Below are positions 1 to 8,939 of a stretch of 64,000 nt of DNA, piece after piece. How positions within the stretch are numbered: position 1 is the stretch's first letter; every line of letters begins with the position of its first letter. The stretch comes from Algoriphagus terrigena DSM 22685 (lineage in GTDB: Bacteria; Bacteroidota; Bacteroidia; Cytophagales; Cyclobacteriaceae), in the NCBI RefSeq assembly GCF_000429445.1, contig NZ_AUBW01000018.1, positions 1-64,000 of the forward strand, given 5' to 3'. The notes under the pieces were generated by a model. The model did not search any database. It had not been told where the DNA came from and saw nothing but the letters and a program-made list of their open reading frames with translations. The position numbers and the translations under genes are program-made.

Positions 1-1
1 A

Positions 2-142
2 GCCGCCTATCATATTCTCAGGGACAATACCCCTTATAAAGAACCTCAACTCAGGCAGGAGATCATTGATGAACGAAGAAAAGCGGAAATGGAGCGCCTA
101 GAAAAAAGGCTCCAAAAACTTAAATCATTAGCGTCCAACTAG
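2..142 (+). CDS. IS110-like transposase, C-terminal fragment (cut by window edge)
   Basis: The first 46 codons of the window are open and end in TAG at 140-142. The peptide (begins AAYHILRDNTPYKE, then a basic helix ending LEKRLQKLKSLASN) resembles the C-terminal tail of IS110/IS1111-type transposases, where a helix with Y-x-M/I-L-K and PY-K/R is followed by a charged helix. Members of this family are RNA-guided DEDD recombinases. The catalytic part lies to the left of the window, so neither completeness nor activity can be judged. The alternative is an unrelated protein ending in a basic coiled coil; the family call rests only on this short tail. Confidence 0.5.
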   Translation, partial: AAYHILRDNTPYKEPQLRQEIIDERRKAEMERLEKRLQKLKSLASN

Positions 143-313
143 AAAAGGTCGTCTTTTTTTTGGTGGACTATACCCCGAGCATAAAACTGATATCAGACGC
201 TAAGCACCCACAGCTGTTGCCTAAGAGCACGTAGAAAAAACTTTTCTCTAAAGAAAAAACTTAGCCAAAACTGATGTCCTGGAACAACTATGGGGTAAGC
301 TAACCAGACTTTC
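143..313 (+). other. Noncoding tail after the transposase (possible IS right end)
   Basis: About 170 bases between the transposase stop codon and the ahcY terminator hold no credible gene. In the IS1111 branch of the IS110 family the noncoding end downstream of the transposase encodes the guide (bridge) RNA, so this stretch is a candidate for that RNA and the element's right boundary. No terminal inverted repeat or target duplication can be seen with only one end in the window. Confidence 0.3.
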
Positions 314-323
314 AGAAAAAAAA

Positions 324-345
324 AGCCCCGGAATACTCCGGGGCT
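324..345 (-). terminator. Rho-independent terminator of ahcY
   Basis: A 9-bp perfect stem (AGCCCCGGA / TCCGGGGCT) with a 4-base loop is followed, on the minus strand, by a run of nine T (plus-strand A at 315-323). It lies 24 bases past the ahcY stop codon. Confidence 0.9.
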
Positions 346-368
346 CTAATAAGCAACTTTCTCTAAAA

Positions 369-1688
369 TTAATATCGGTAGTACTCTGGCTTGAATGGCC
401 CCTGAACCTCCACACCGATGTACTGGGCTTGGTCAGCAGATAAAGTATCCAAAGCAACGCCCAGTTTGGCCAGGTGAAGGGAAGCTACTTTCTCATCCAA
501 GTGCTTGGGAAGAACATAGACTCCAGGCTGATAGCTCTCATAGTTTGCCCAAAGTTCCAACTGAGCCAAGGTCTGGTTGGTGAATGAGTTGGACATTACA
601 AAAGACGGGTGACCGGTAGCGCAGCCCAAGTTTACCAAGCGGCCTTCAGCCAAGATCAAGACCTCTTTTCCATCCAATTCGTAAAGATCTACCTGAGGTT
701 TGATCACGTTTTTGGTGTGACCGTAGTTTTTGTTCAACCAAGCCATGTCGATCTCGTTGTCAAAGTGGCCGATGTTACACACGATCGCTTTGTCTTTCAT
801 GGACTTGAAATGCTCGCCGGTAATGATGTCTTTGTTGCCGGTAGCAGTCACGACGATATCGGCTTCTTTCACCGCGTCCACCATTTTCTTCACCGCAAAC
901 CCGTCCATCGCAGCCTGAAGGGCGCAGATAGGATCGATTTCAGTCACAATCACGCGGGCGCCCGCACCTCTTAGAGAAGCAGCCGAACCCTTTCCTACGT
1001 CACCATAACCTGCCACAACGGCCACTTTTCCGGCCATCATCACGTCAGTAGCGCGACGGATCGCATCTACCAGAGACTCTTTACATCCGTATTTGTTGTC
1101 AAATTTTGACTTGGTCACGGAGTCGTTGACGTTGATAGCAGGCATTGGAAGCGTGCCGTTCTTCATTCTTTCGTACAATCTGTGTACACCGGTCGTCGTC
1201 TCTTCAGACAATCCTCTGATGCCGGCCACAAATTCCGGATATCGGTCCAAAACCATGTTGGTCAGGTCACCACCATCATCCAAAATCATATTCAACGGCT
1301 GTCTCTCCTCACCGAAGAAAAGAGTCTGCTCGATACACCAGTCAAACTCTTCTTCGTTCAGACCTTTCCAGGCATACACCTGAATACCAGCTGCCGCGAT
1401 AGCTGCTGCCGCGTGATCCTGAGTGGAGAAGATATTGCAGGAAGACCAAGTCACCTCTGCTCCCAAAGCCACCAAAGTTTCAATCAATACTGCAGTTTGG
1501 ATGGTCATGTGCAGACATCCTGCAATTCTGGCTCCCTTCAAAGGCTGAGAAGGTCCAAACTCAGTTCTAAGAGCCATCAAACCTGGCATTTCGGCCTCAG
1601 CCAATCTGATTTCTTTTCTCCCCCACTCGGCTAGGGCGATGTCTTTTACTTTGTACTGAACGAATTGTTCAGATTTAATTTCTGACAT
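369..1688 (-). CDS. ahcY: Adenosylhomocysteinase
   Basis: S-adenosyl-L-homocysteine hydrolase splits SAH into adenosine and homocysteine, clearing the inhibitory product of methyltransferases; it is a cytosolic NAD-dependent tetramer. The 439-residue product has the Rossmann motif GYGDVGKG, the [11 protein letters not shown] segment with the catalytic lysine and the family's C-terminal signature KPEYYRY. Start: the frame is open 14 codons further up, but the ATG at 1686-1688 gives the usual N-terminus ([10 protein letters not shown]) and lies 40 bases downstream of a good promoter, which the longer start would overlap. It is transcribed alone and ends at the hairpin at 324-345. Full length and unremarkable. 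Confidence 0.97.
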   Translation of the reverse strand: MSEIKSEQFVQYKVKDIALAEWGRKEIRLAEAEMPGLMALRTEFGPSQPLKGARIAGCLHMTIQTAVLIETLVALGAEVTWSSCNIFSTQDHAAAAIAAAGIQVYAWKGLNEEEFDWCIEQTLFFGEERQPLNMILDDGGDLTNMVLDRYPEFVAGIRGLSEETTTGVHRLYERMKNGTLPMPAINVNDSVTKSKFDNKYGCKESLVDAIRRATDVMMAGKVAVVAGYGDVGKGSAASLRGAGARVIVTEIDPICALQAAMDGFAVKKMVDAVKEADIVVTATGNKDIITGEHFKSMKDKAIVCNIGHFDNEIDMAWLNKNYGHTKNVIKPQVDLYELDGKEVLILAEGRLVNLGCATGHPSFVMSNSFTNQTLAQLELWANYESYQPGVYVLPKHLDEKVASLHLAKLGVALDTLSADQAQYIGVEVQGPFKPEYYRY

Positions 1689-1727
1689 ATTATTGATAGT
1701 TAAAGAATTAATAGCATCGAATGCAGG

Positions 1728-1758
1728 CAAAGTTACCGCTTAAATTCGGGAATTGAAA
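1728..1758 (-). promoter_or_regulatory. Housekeeping promoter of ahcY
   Basis: On the minus strand TTTC (1758-1755), a 19-base spacer and TAACTTTG (1735-1728) match the Bacteroidota consensus TTTG-N19-TAnnTTTG with one mismatch. Predicted transcription start is near 1722, giving a leader of about 35 bases. The box sits in the short gap between birA and ahcY, so ahcY need not be co-transcribed with birA. Confidence 0.65.
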
Positions 1759-1764
1759 CCCTGC

Positions 1765-2529
1765 TCAAATATCAGGAAAGGATATTTCCTTCAGACCAAA
1801 CGTCCGAACTCTACCGTCCGGGAGATTCATCTGAAGCTTGCCTTCTTTGGATATCCCGGAAATTTTCCCCTCAAATTCAATGTCATTTTCTCTAAAAACA
1901 GCCCATTGATCCTTGAGGAACAAATGCCGCAGGTAATCCTTCCTGACCTCGTCCATCTTCCCCTTTTTCAACGAAATAAAACCCTGCTCAATATGAGCGA
2001 CAAGCAATTTGAATAATTCTTCCAAGCCATACTGTCCACCTGTGATCATAGCCAGAGAGGTCGCTTTTGTCGTACCAAACTGGCGCTGATTGATATTCAG
2101 ACCGATCCCCACCACAGCATACTCCCATCTCCCGGCACTGAGAATATTTTCAATCAACACCCCTCCGATTTTTCCTTTTTTGGGCACGACTAGATCGTTG
2201 GGCCATTTCACCTGAAGATCCGGCAGGTAATCCTGCAGGAGTTTCCCTACACTGTTGGAGATCATCATATTAAGGTAAAACTGCTCGGATACGTCGAGAA
2301 AATCAGGCTTGAGCACCAGGGAAAAAGTCAGATTCTGTCCCGGCTGCGCCTCCCACGCATTTCCACGCTGTCCCCGTCCCCGAGTCTGGTGATCACAGAT
2401 GATGATCGATCCTTCCCGAGCCTGACCGCGTCGGAGCAATTCGAGCGCCTTGTCATTGGTGGAGTGACACTCTGGCAGAAAAAGGACTTCTTTCCCCAAA
2501 AAAATCGTATTGGCAAGAATTTTATACAT
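1765..2529 (-). CDS. birA: Biotin--[acetyl-CoA-carboxylase] ligase
   Basis: The enzyme activates biotin with ATP and attaches it to the carrier lysine of acetyl-CoA carboxylase and related carboxylases. The 254-residue protein carries the biotinyl-AMP loop TRGRGQRGN, the KWPNDL motif and a short C-terminal beta domain. It lacks the N-terminal helix-turn-helix of the E. coli protein, so it is a monofunctional (group I) ligase and not a repressor. Start: ATG at 2529, with the conserved segment FLPECHSTND about 17 residues in. It is divergent from rsfS across 57 bases and stands 34 bases upstream of the ahcY promoter on the same strand. Confidence 0.93.
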   Translation of the reverse strand: MYKILANTIFLGKEVLFLPECHSTNDKALELLRRGQAREGSIIICDHQTRGRGQRGNAWEAQPGQNLTFSLVLKPDFLDVSEQFYLNMMISNSVGKLLQDYLPDLQVKWPNDLVVPKKGKIGGVLIENILSAGRWEYAVVGIGLNINQRQFGTTKATSLAMITGGQYGLEELFKLLVAHIEQGFISLKKGKMDEVRKDYLRHLFLKDQWAVFRENDIEFEGKISGISKEGKLQMNLPDGRVRTFGLKEISFPDI

Positions 2530-2586
2530 AAATTTTCTGTCCGGCTATCTGAGAATCTAATGGCTGGGTAAAATTAAATTAATAAT

Positions 2587-2934
2587 ATGACAGCAGAGGC
2601 GCTGAGCAAAGTAATCGTCAGGGGAATGGAAGAAAAAAAAGCTTCTCAAATCCTGATATTGGATCTTAGAAAAATCAAAAATGCAATGACGGATTTTTTT
2701 GTGATCTGCTCGGGAAGCTCCGACACCCAACTCGAAGCGATCTCAGAATCCATCGAGACGGAGATTCACAAAGCTGGCGAACGCGCTGCTCGACGGGTGG
2801 AAGGAAAAAACAATGGCGAATGGGTCCTGATGGACTATTTTGACGTGGTGGTACACATCTTCATCAAAGACAAGCGCGAATACTACGGTCTGGAAGACCT
2901 TTGGGGCGATGCCAAGACGACCCTGATCAATTAA
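2587..2934 (+). CDS. rsfS: Ribosome silencing factor
   Basis: RsfS (DUF143/Iojap family) binds L14 on the large ribosomal subunit and blocks subunit joining when nutrients are scarce. The 115-residue product spans the whole family: ILDLRKIKNAMTDFFVICSG near the N-terminus, then EGKNNGEWVLMDYFDVVVHIF and the closing YYGLEDLWGDA. It starts at an ATG just after an A/T-rich leader and precedes ftsH by 65 bases on the same strand. The rsfS-ftsH order is common in Bacteroidota, so the two are probably co-transcribed. Confidence 0.95.
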   Translation: MTAEALSKVIVRGMEEKKASQILILDLRKIKNAMTDFFVICSGSSDTQLEAISESIETEIHKAGERAARRVEGKNNGEWVLMDYFDVVVHIFIKDKREYYGLEDLWGDAKTTLIN

Positions 2935-2999
2935 TCACGGATAAACTTTCGAATGTTTATGCCGTTTTACCTTAAGTTTACAGAACTACCACAAAAGCG

Positions 3000-5066
3000 A
3001 TGAGCGAAAAAAATAAGAGTAAAAATTTTGTCCCTAAGGCCCCTCAAAAGCCCGGTTTCCAACTTTGGTTGATTATTGCAGCCGTGCTGGTGCTGCTCGG
3101 CCTGACTTGGATCCAGCAGCGGGGAGCGGTTATTGACATCACCCAGAAGCGTTTCGAAGACATGTATACCGCCGGCGATGTAGCCAAAGTGGTGATCGTA
3201 AGAAATATGAACCGCGTCGACGTAACATTGAAACCGGCCGCCTTACAAAACACAAAATACAAAACCGAGCTGGAGACCAACTCCTCCTTTTTCAACCCTA
3301 CCGGACCACACTACGCCTTGCAGGTGACCACTCCGGATAAATTCCAAGAGGACTTTCAAGCATTGGAGGCCGCAGCCCCTGAAGAAAACCGAATCGGCGC
3401 CTCTGTCACCAATGAGGAAAACTGGAGCAGCTATTTCGGAAGTTTTGGCTTTCTGATTCTGTTATTTGTGTTCTTCTGGTTTATGATGCGGAGGATGGCC
3501 GGCCCATCGGGTCCCGGAGGACAGATCTTCAACGTAGGAAAATCCAAAGCCCAGCTTTTTGACGCGGAGAACAAAGTGAAGATCACTTTTGACAACGTTG
3601 CGGGTCTGGACGAGGCAAAGGAAGAAATCCAAGAAATCGTGGAATTCCTTAAGAATCCAGGCAAATTCACCAAGCTCGGCGGTAAAATCCCGAAAGGTGC
3701 ATTGCTGGTAGGCCCTCCAGGTACTGGAAAAACCTTACTTGCCAAAGCCGTTGCCGGTGAGGCAGGCGTCCCGTTCTTCACCCTGTCCGGTTCGGACTTT
3801 GTGGAAATGTTCGTTGGCGTCGGTGCGGCCAGAGTTCGGGACTTGTTCAAGCAAGCCAAAGAAAAGGCACCTTGTATCATCTTCATTGACGAGATTGACG
3901 CGATCGGTAGATCCCGCGGAAAAGGCCAAATGCCAGGATCCAACGACGAACGTGAAAACACGCTAAACTCCCTTTTGGTGGAAATGGACGGTTTCGGTAC
4001 CGACACCGGCGTTATCGTACTTGCCGCTACCAACAGACCGGACGTATTGGACAGCGCCTTGCTGAGACCGGGGCGATTTGACCGTCAGATCTCCATCGAT
4101 AAGCCGGACATCGTCGGTCGCGAAGCGATCTTCAAAGTCCACCTCGCTCCGATCAAAATCGGAAATGACATCGATCCGAAGAAACTGGCAGCGCAAACTC
4201 CTGGGTTTGCAGGCGCCGAAATCGCCAACGTGTGTAACGAAGCTGCTTTGATTGCCGCCCGCAGAAACAAAACGGCAGTCGATATGCAGGACTTTCAGGA
4301 CGCTGTGGATCGTGTGATCGGCGGGCTTGAGAAGAAAAATAAGATCATTTCTCCGGAAGAAAAGAAGATCGTTGCCTATCATGAAGCAGGACACGCCGTA
4401 GCAGGTTGGTTCCTCGAGCATGCGGATCCCTTGGTCAAAGTCAGTATCGTCCCTCGTGGCGTCGCGGCTCTGGGTTATGCCCAATACCTGCCTAAGGAGC
4501 AGTTCTTGTACCAGACCGAGCAGCTGATGGACGAGATGTGTATGACACTGGGTGGACGTGCTGCGGAGCAGATCATCTTTGGCAAGATCTCCACCGGAGC
4601 GCTTAGCGATCTGGAAAGAATCACCAAACTCGCCTATTCCATCGTGTCAGTGTATGGAATGAATGAAAAGATCGGCAATGTCTCCTTCTACGACAGCAAA
4701 AGTGACGGCTACAAGATGACCAAGCCGTACTCCGAAGCAACTGCCGAGATGATCGATCAAGAGGTCAGCAGTCTGATCCAGAACGCCTATGAACGAACGC
4801 TTGACTTGCTCAACGAGCACAGAGAGCATCTAGAGGTACTCGCCAAAGAACTCCTCGAGAAGGAAATCCTCTTCCAAGCGGATCTCGAAAGTCTGATCGG
4901 CAAGCGGCCTTTTGCCAAAGAGACAACCTATCAGGCTTTTACCAATAAAAAGAAGGAGCCAAAAGTACCCGAGCTGATCGCCGGTGAAGAAGAGGTACCC
5001 GAAGAGTCGTCTGACCCACTGACGAGTAAGCCGATTCCGGAGCCGAATCCAGACAATCAAATCTAA
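3000..5066 (+). CDS. ftsH: ATP-dependent zinc metalloprotease FtsH
   Basis: FtsH is the membrane-anchored AAA+ protease that degrades misassembled membrane proteins and regulatory proteins. The 688 residues show, in order: an N-terminal membrane helix (about 21-38), a periplasmic domain, a second membrane helix (about 148-163), Walker A GPPGTGKT (238-245), Walker B IIFIDEID (about 293-300), the second region of homology with RPGRFDR (356-362), the zinc-protease motif HEAGH (461-465) and a charged, proline-rich tail. All catalytic residues are present. It follows rsfS and ends at a strong terminator at 5072-5096. Confidence 0.97.
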   Translation: MSEKNKSKNFVPKAPQKPGFQLWLIIAAVLVLLGLTWIQQRGAVIDITQKRFEDMYTAGDVAKVVIVRNMNRVDVTLKPAALQNTKYKTELETNSSFFNPTGPHYALQVTTPDKFQEDFQALEAAAPEENRIGASVTNEENWSSYFGSFGFLILLFVFFWFMMRRMAGPSGPGGQIFNVGKSKAQLFDAENKVKITFDNVAGLDEAKEEIQEIVEFLKNPGKFTKLGGKIPKGALLVGPPGTGKTLLAKAVAGEAGVPFFTLSGSDFVEMFVGVGAARVRDLFKQAKEKAPCIIFIDEIDAIGRSRGKGQMPGSNDERENTLNSLLVEMDGFGTDTGVIVLAATNRPDVLDSALLRPGRFDRQISIDKPDIVGREAIFKVHLAPIKIGNDIDPKKLAAQTPGFAGAEIANVCNEAALIAARRNKTAVDMQDFQDAVDRVIGGLEKKNKIISPEEKKIVAYHEAGHAVAGWFLEHADPLVKVSIVPRGVAALGYAQYLPKEQFLYQTEQLMDEMCMTLGGRAAEQIIFGKISTGALSDLERITKLAYSIVSVYGMNEKIGNVSFYDSKSDGYKMTKPYSEATAEMIDQEVSSLIQNAYERTLDLLNEHREHLEVLAKELLEKEILFQADLESLIGKRPFAKETTYQAFTNKKKEPKVPELIAGEEEVPEESSDPLTSKPIPEPNPDNQI

Positions 5067-5071
5067 ATTCC

Positions 5072-5096
5072 AAAGCCCCGAATATTTCGGGGCTTT
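5072..5096 (+). terminator. Rho-independent terminator of ftsH
   Basis: An 11-bp perfect stem (AAAGCCCCGAA / TTCGGGGCTTT) with a 3-base loop, followed by CTTATTTTTG. It lies 5 bases after the ftsH stop codon. Confidence 0.9.
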
Positions 5097-5129
5097 CTTA
5101 TTTTTGTCCCACGACCCTATCTTTCGTAC

Positions 5130-5906
5130 ATGCTGGCACCCTCCTTTGACTTCCCCCTACTTGGCAAAAAACTCTATTTCGCGTCCGATTTTCACCTGGG
5201 AGCGCCCAATGGAGCAGAAAGCAAGATCAGGGAAAGGAAGATCATCCGCTGGCTGGACTCCGTAGCAGACGACGCCGCTGCCATCTTTCTGGTTGGCGAT
5301 ATATTCGACTTTTGGTTTGAATACGGGCAGGTAATTCCCAAGGGCTTTATTCCCTTCATCTCAAAAATCTCCCAACTGAGGGAGCGGGGGATTCCAATCC
5401 TTTTTTTCACAGGGAATCACGACCTGTGGATGAAAGATTACTTCACCCAAGAGCTCGGCGTCCCCGTATACCACCACCCCATCGAGCTAAGCGTATCCGG
5501 TCAAAAGATCTTGGTGGGGCACGGAGATGGCTTGGGTCCGGGGGATCGATTTTATAAGTTGTTGAAGCTGGTCTTCACCAACCCATTTTTCCAGTGGCTG
5601 TTTCGATGGGTGCATCCAGATCTGGGGATCAAAATTGCCAAGGCTTGGTCTGGCCATAGTCGAATCTCCAACAGTGAGAAAGACGAAAACCGTTTCTTGG
5701 GAGAAGATGAGTGGCTTTGGCAGTATTGCAAGGAGATCGAACCCAAATCCCATCATGACCTGTATATCTTCGGTCATCGACACCTCCCCCTCCAACTTCA
5801 GGTTTCTGAAAATTCCACCTATTTCAATCTCGGAGAATGGGTCACTCAATTCACCTATCTGGAATATGACGGTACGGAAGCAAAGCTCCAGACCTTCGAG
5901 TCATGA
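5130..5906 (+). CDS. lpxH: UDP-2,3-diacylglucosamine diphosphatase-like metallophosphoesterase
   Basis: The 258-residue protein has the full calcineurin-like metallophosphoesterase set: SDFHLG, GDIFDFW, GNHD, GHGDG and GHRHLPL. The DFW variant of the second motif and the overall length match the LpxH group, which removes UMP from UDP-2,3-diacylglucosamine during lipid A synthesis at the inner membrane. The exact substrate is inferred from the family. A promoter-like TATCTTTC lies at 5118-5125, only 4 bases before the ATG, so the mRNA may be nearly leaderless. The stop codon TGA is shared with the left end of a dispersed repeat (5903-5980). Confidence 0.8.
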   Translation: MLAPSFDFPLLGKKLYFASDFHLGAPNGAESKIRERKIIRWLDSVADDAAAIFLVGDIFDFWFEYGQVIPKGFIPFISKISQLRERGIPILFFTGNHDLWMKDYFTQELGVPVYHHPIELSVSGQKILVGHGDGLGPGDRFYKLLKLVFTNPFFQWLFRWVHPDLGIKIAKAWSGHSRISNSEKDENRFLGEDEWLWQYCKEIEPKSHHDLYIFGHRHLPLQLQVSENSTYFNLGEWVTQFTYLEYDGTEAKLQTFES

Positions 5907-5980
5907 AATCGAGCATGTCGCTGACGACACACAGAGGGAAGATTATATACATCTGACCGCTAAAAACGAATTATAAACAG
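5903..5980 (+). repeat. Dispersed repeat R1, copy A (ends at a start codon)
   Basis: It begins ATGAAATCGAGCATG (5903-5917), overlapping the TGA of lpxH, and ends AATTATAAACAG directly before the ATG at 5981. The same left and right ends are found at 22321-22436, 25226-25317 and 25633-25723. In this copy the internal arm (ATGCGAGATTCC in the others) is degraded. Confidence 0.75.
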
Positions 5981-6811
5981 ATGAAACTTCCCCTGATTCT
6001 CCTTTTTGGATTCTGGTCCAGGATGCTCTTTGCTCAGGAGATCCTGGAATTTTCACGTCCGATTGCGGAGATCCAGATGGAGTCTCTGGACCTTTTGTCA
6101 CTGGACACCAAGGATCAGATTTACGCAAGCAATACCTCGGGAGACATTTATCTTTTTGACCAAAAAGGGAAGCAAGTGAATGTCTTTTCCCCGACACGTC
6201 AAGGTCGCCTTCAGCAACTCGAAGCGTCTTGGACGGTCAATATTTTCAGCTTTTCGTCAGATCTGCAAGAATACAGGGTCTTGGATCGATTCCTGAATCC
6301 CATTGCAGAAAACAGTTTTCAGCTCAATGAAATCACGCTTCCCAAAGCCTCAACGCTGGGCAACAACAATGTCATCTGGGTGTGGGATGAGTCGGATCTG
6401 TCGATCAAAAGTCTCGACTACCTGCGAAATACCATCACTCAATCCCAGCCGCTCAACCTGATCTTGGGCGCCGAAAATCTGCGGGTGAGTGAAATCCGGG
6501 AATTCAAAAACAGGCCGTTCATGAACGTCCCCGAAAGTGGGATCTTCATCTTTGACAATCAGGGAAACTTTCTCAAAAAAGTCGATTTGAAGGTGAATCA
6601 ACGGATGTGCTTTTATAAGGAAAGTCTCTTTTGGATCGAGGGCGGGAACCTGAAGAGGTACGCGCTGAATTCTCAGGAAACTTTTGACCTGGGCGCTCTC
6701 CCGTCCAAAGACATCCTGTACCTTCAAATCGGGCAGGAAAACATTGTATTCGTTGAGAAAAATCTGATCAAGGTCTATCCGCTTCCTGAAGGCTTGAGAC
6801 AGCTGAAATGA
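5981..6811 (+). CDS. Secreted protein of unknown function, beta-propeller-like
   Basis: Not recognised as a named family. The 276-residue protein starts with a signal peptide (MKLPLILLFGFWSRMLFAQ, cleavage after LFAQ), so it is exported. The rest is rich in short hydrophobic beta strands with repeated turns of the kind DQKGKQV, DNQGNFLKK and WIEGGNLKR, as in bladed propeller proteins of the NHL/WD type, but no clean repeat unit can be set. No catalytic motif is visible. Its ATG directly follows repeat copy A. It converges on the FKBP gene, with a shared terminator at 6856-6888 between them. Confidence 0.7.
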   Translation: MKLPLILLFGFWSRMLFAQEILEFSRPIAEIQMESLDLLSLDTKDQIYASNTSGDIYLFDQKGKQVNVFSPTRQGRLQQLEASWTVNIFSFSSDLQEYRVLDRFLNPIAENSFQLNEITLPKASTLGNNNVIWVWDESDLSIKSLDYLRNTITQSQPLNLILGAENLRVSEIREFKNRPFMNVPESGIFIFDNQGNFLKKVDLKVNQRMCFYKESLFWIEGGNLKRYALNSQETFDLGALPSKDILYLQIGQENIVFVEKNLIKVYPLPEGLRQLK

Positions 6812-6855
6812 CAAATCATCTTCCGGATGCTGCCGGCATAAAAAAGGATGTCCAA

Positions 6856-6888
6856 AAAAAACCGACAGGATCTCCCCCGTCGGTTTTT
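6856..6888. terminator. Bidirectional terminator
   Basis: The stem AAAAACCGAC / GTCGGTTTTT with a 13-base loop gives a T-run on both strands. It lies between the convergent genes ending at 6811 (plus) and 6950 (minus) and can serve both. Confidence 0.8.
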
Positions 6889-6949
6889 CTATGGTCAGTC
6901 GCACTGGCATTTGCCCAAAACAAGCTAAGGCTAAGCCAGCAGGCCTCGT

Positions 6950-7375
6950 TTAGTTGATCGTTACCAGCTCGATGTCGAAGATCAAATCTTTACCGGCCAG
7001 GTCGTGATTTGCATCCAGGACGATCTTTTCCTCAGTCAAGTCTACCACGGTCACAGGCATCGGCTGTCCGCCTTCTCCCTGAAGCACCAGTTGCAGGCCG
7101 ATTTCCGGCTGAATATTCGGAGGCACTTGGCTCAGCGGCACCTCGATCATCATATCGTCTCTGCGCTCGCCATAAGCTTCAGCTGCAGGGATTGTCACCG
7201 TCTTTTTGTCGCCGATGCCCATGCCGTAGACGGCCGCATCAAAGCCCTTGATCATATTACCGTCGCCCAGCTTGAAGCCCAGTGGTTCGCGGGACTCGGA
7301 GCTGTCAAAAATGCTTCCATCTTCCAGTCTTCCGGTGTAATGAACTTTGACAGCATCTCCTTTTTTAGCTTCCAT
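6950..7375 (-). CDS. FKBP-type peptidyl-prolyl isomerase, SlyD-like
   Basis: This 141-residue cytosolic protein catalyses proline cis-trans isomerisation and probably acts as a folding helper. It opens with the FKBP core (GDAVKVHYTGRLEDGSIFDSS), has the insert-in-flap segment after AAEAYGERRDD, and closes with DANHDLAGKDLIFDIELV, which is diagnostic of SlyD-like proteins. It lacks the His/Cys-rich nickel-binding tail of E. coli SlyD. The ATG at 7375 is 24 bases from a good promoter box (7399-7406). It is divergent from the sigma-54 activator gene; palindromic sites lie between them. Confidence 0.93.
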   Translation of the reverse strand: MEAKKGDAVKVHYTGRLEDGSIFDSSESREPLGFKLGDGNMIKGFDAAVYGMGIGDKKTVTIPAAEAYGERRDDMMIEVPLSQVPPNIQPEIGLQLVLQGEGGQPMPVTVVDLTEEKIVLDANHDLAGKDLIFDIELVTIN

Positions 7376-7398
7376 GAGTTTTTAGAGTTAGTGAAAGA

Positions 7399-7406
7399 CA
7401 AAGGTA
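7399..7406 (-). promoter_or_regulatory. Promoter -7 box of the FKBP gene
   Basis: On the minus strand TACCTTTG matches TAnnTTTG exactly; a TTGG lies at the 19-base spacing near 7426-7429 as a weak -33 box. The CGGACA palindrome at 7431-7446 sits just upstream of this promoter. Confidence 0.6.
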
Positions 7407-7430
7407 TGGAATATAAACTGTTCGCCCAAT

Positions 7431-7478
7431 CGGACACTATTGTCCGAAAACAGTATATTTCCGTACATTTACGGACAC
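7431..7478. promoter_or_regulatory. Palindromic operator-like cluster in the divergent FKBP/sigma-54-activator gap
   Basis: CGGACA-CTAT-TGTCCG (7431-7446) is a perfect inverted repeat. CCGT-ACATTT-ACGG (7461-7474) is another, and CGGACAC recurs at 7472-7478, 41 bases after its first copy, about four helical turns. This layout suggests a dimeric regulator binding on one face of the DNA, possibly the activator encoded next door. No binding protein is proven. Confidence 0.5.
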
Positions 7479-7556
7479 TTTTAACGGGAAATAGACGCTA
7501 AATCGCTGGAATTGTACTTGGCACCATTTTCCCACTAGCATCCCAAACAATTGACC

Positions 7557-8939
7557 ATGGAAGCTCAGACACTCGGCAAAATACTGATCATCGACGACAA
7601 CGAAGACCTGCTCTTCGCTGCCAAAATGCTTTTGAAAAAGCACGCCAAAGAAGTCGTCATCGAAAAAGATCCCCGCAGAATCCCCTTTCTGATCAACAAC
7701 AACAGCTTCGACGTGATCCTGTTGGACATGAATTTCCGCGAGGATACCACGTCTGGCAAGGAGGGATTTTACTGGCTGAGCCAGATCAAAGAGATCGACC
7801 CCAAAGCGGTTGTGATCCTGATCACCGCCTTTGGCGACGTGGAGATGGCCGTCCAAGCGCTGAAAGAAGGCGCGACGGACTTCATCCTTAAGCCGTGGCA
7901 AAATGAGAAACTCATCGCGACGCTCTCCGCAGCGATCAAACTCAAGGAAAGCTACAACGAAGTAGATAAGCTCCAGAAGAAACAAAAGCAGCTGCAGACA
8001 GATCTCAAAAAGCCTTATGCGGATATCATCGGCGCTTCGGCATCCATGAAGAATATCTTCTCCATCATTGACAAGGTCGCCCAGACCGATGCCAACGTGC
8101 TGATCTTGGGAGAAAACGGAACCGGCAAGGAACTCATCGCCCGGGCCATACACGACCGGTCGCTGCGCAAGGACGAGATCTTCGTCGGCGTGGATATGGG
8201 CGCGATCACTGAAACTCTCTTCGAATCGGAGCTTTTTGGCCACAAGCGTGGAGCGTTTACGGATGCCAAAGACGACCGAGCCGGAAGGTTTGAGATTGCC
8301 GACAAGGGCACGCTCTTTCTGGACGAGATCGGTAACCTGTCCATGCCACTGCAATCGAAACTATTGACGGTGCTGCAGCGCCGTGAAGTGACCCGGATCG
8401 GAACCAACAAGGCGATCCCGGTGGATATCCGTCTGGTGTGCGCGACTAATATGCACGTACATGAGATGGTGATGGACAGCACGTTTCGCCAGGATTTGCT
8501 GTATCGAATCAACACGGTCGAGATCTTCCTTCCTCCGCTTCGCGAAAGACAGGACGACATCCCGACTTTGGCCAATTATTTCCTGAAAAACTACTCGCAG
8601 AAATACAGAAAAAACTTCGTCGGCTTCAAGCCTGCCGCCATGGAGCTGCTCCAGCGCTACCAGTGGCCCGGCAACATCCGGGAACTTCAGCACGCCATCG
8701 AGCGGGCGATCATCATGGCCGAAGGCGATGAACTCGACAGCAGGGACTTCTTTTTCCTTTCGGCAAAGCCGGCCTCCGAAAAAGCGCCGACCTCCGTCAC
8801 GCTCAATCTGGACGACATGGAGCGCAGCACCATCCAGCGGGCGATTGACAAAAACGGCGGAAATATCTCCAAAGCGGCCAAGGAACTCGGCTTGACCCGC
8901 GCCTCGCTTTACCGAAGACTGGAAAAATATGGATTATAG
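7557..8939 (+). CDS. Sigma-54-dependent response regulator (NtrC family)
   Basis: The 460-residue activator has three domains: receiver (about 8-125, acidic pocket D13/D14, phospho-acceptor D57 in LLDMNF), AAA+ sigma-54 activation domain (Walker A GENGTGKE, Walker B TLFLDEIG) and a C-terminal Fis-type helix-turn-helix (NISKAAKELGLTRASLYRR). The sigma-54 contact loop reads GAFTDA rather than the textbook GAFTGA. Start: ATG 7557; a TTG two codons earlier is open but less likely. The stop overlaps the start of the histidine kinase by 11 bases, so the two form a two-component system. The stimulus is unknown. Confidence 0.95.
   Translation: MEAQTLGKILIIDDNEDLLFAAKMLLKKHAKEVVIEKDPRRIPFLINNNSFDVILLDMNFREDTTSGKEGFYWLSQIKEIDPKAVVILITAFGDVEMAVQALKEGATDFILKPWQNEKLIATLSAAIKLKESYNEVDKLQKKQKQLQTDLKKPYADIIGASASMKNIFSIIDKVAQTDANVLILGENGTGKELIARAIHDRSLRKDEIFVGVDMGAITETLFESELFGHKRGAFTDAKDDRAGRFEIADKGTLFLDEIGNLSMPLQSKLLTVLQRREVTRIGTNKAIPVDIRLVCATNMHVHEMVMDSTFRQDLLYRINTVEIFLPPLRERQDDIPTLANYFLKNYSQKYRKNFVGFKPAAMELLQRYQWPGNIRELQHAIERAIIMAEGDELDSRDFFFLSAKPASEKAPTSVTLNLDDMERSTIQRAIDKNGGNISKAAKELGLTRASLYRRLEKYGL

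Noticed and set aside
1689..1764. SAH or SAM riboswitch before ahcY
   Set aside because: Only a 76-base gap with a simple promoter; no matching stems or conserved core.
5133..5150. Sigma-54-like TGGCACCCTCCTTTG inside the start of lpxH
   Set aside because: The -12 half is TTTG rather than TTGC and the site lies within coding sequence; taken as chance.
7518..7535. TGGCAC upstream of the sigma-54 activator as an autoregulatory sigma-54 promoter
   Set aside because: The -24 half is perfect, but the -12 half (TCCC) does not match.
7437..8354. 305-codon open frame on the minus strand opposite the sigma-54 activator gene
   Set aside because: It is the antisense shadow of a clearly recognised protein with intact motifs; the translation shows no family resemblance and low-complexity composition.
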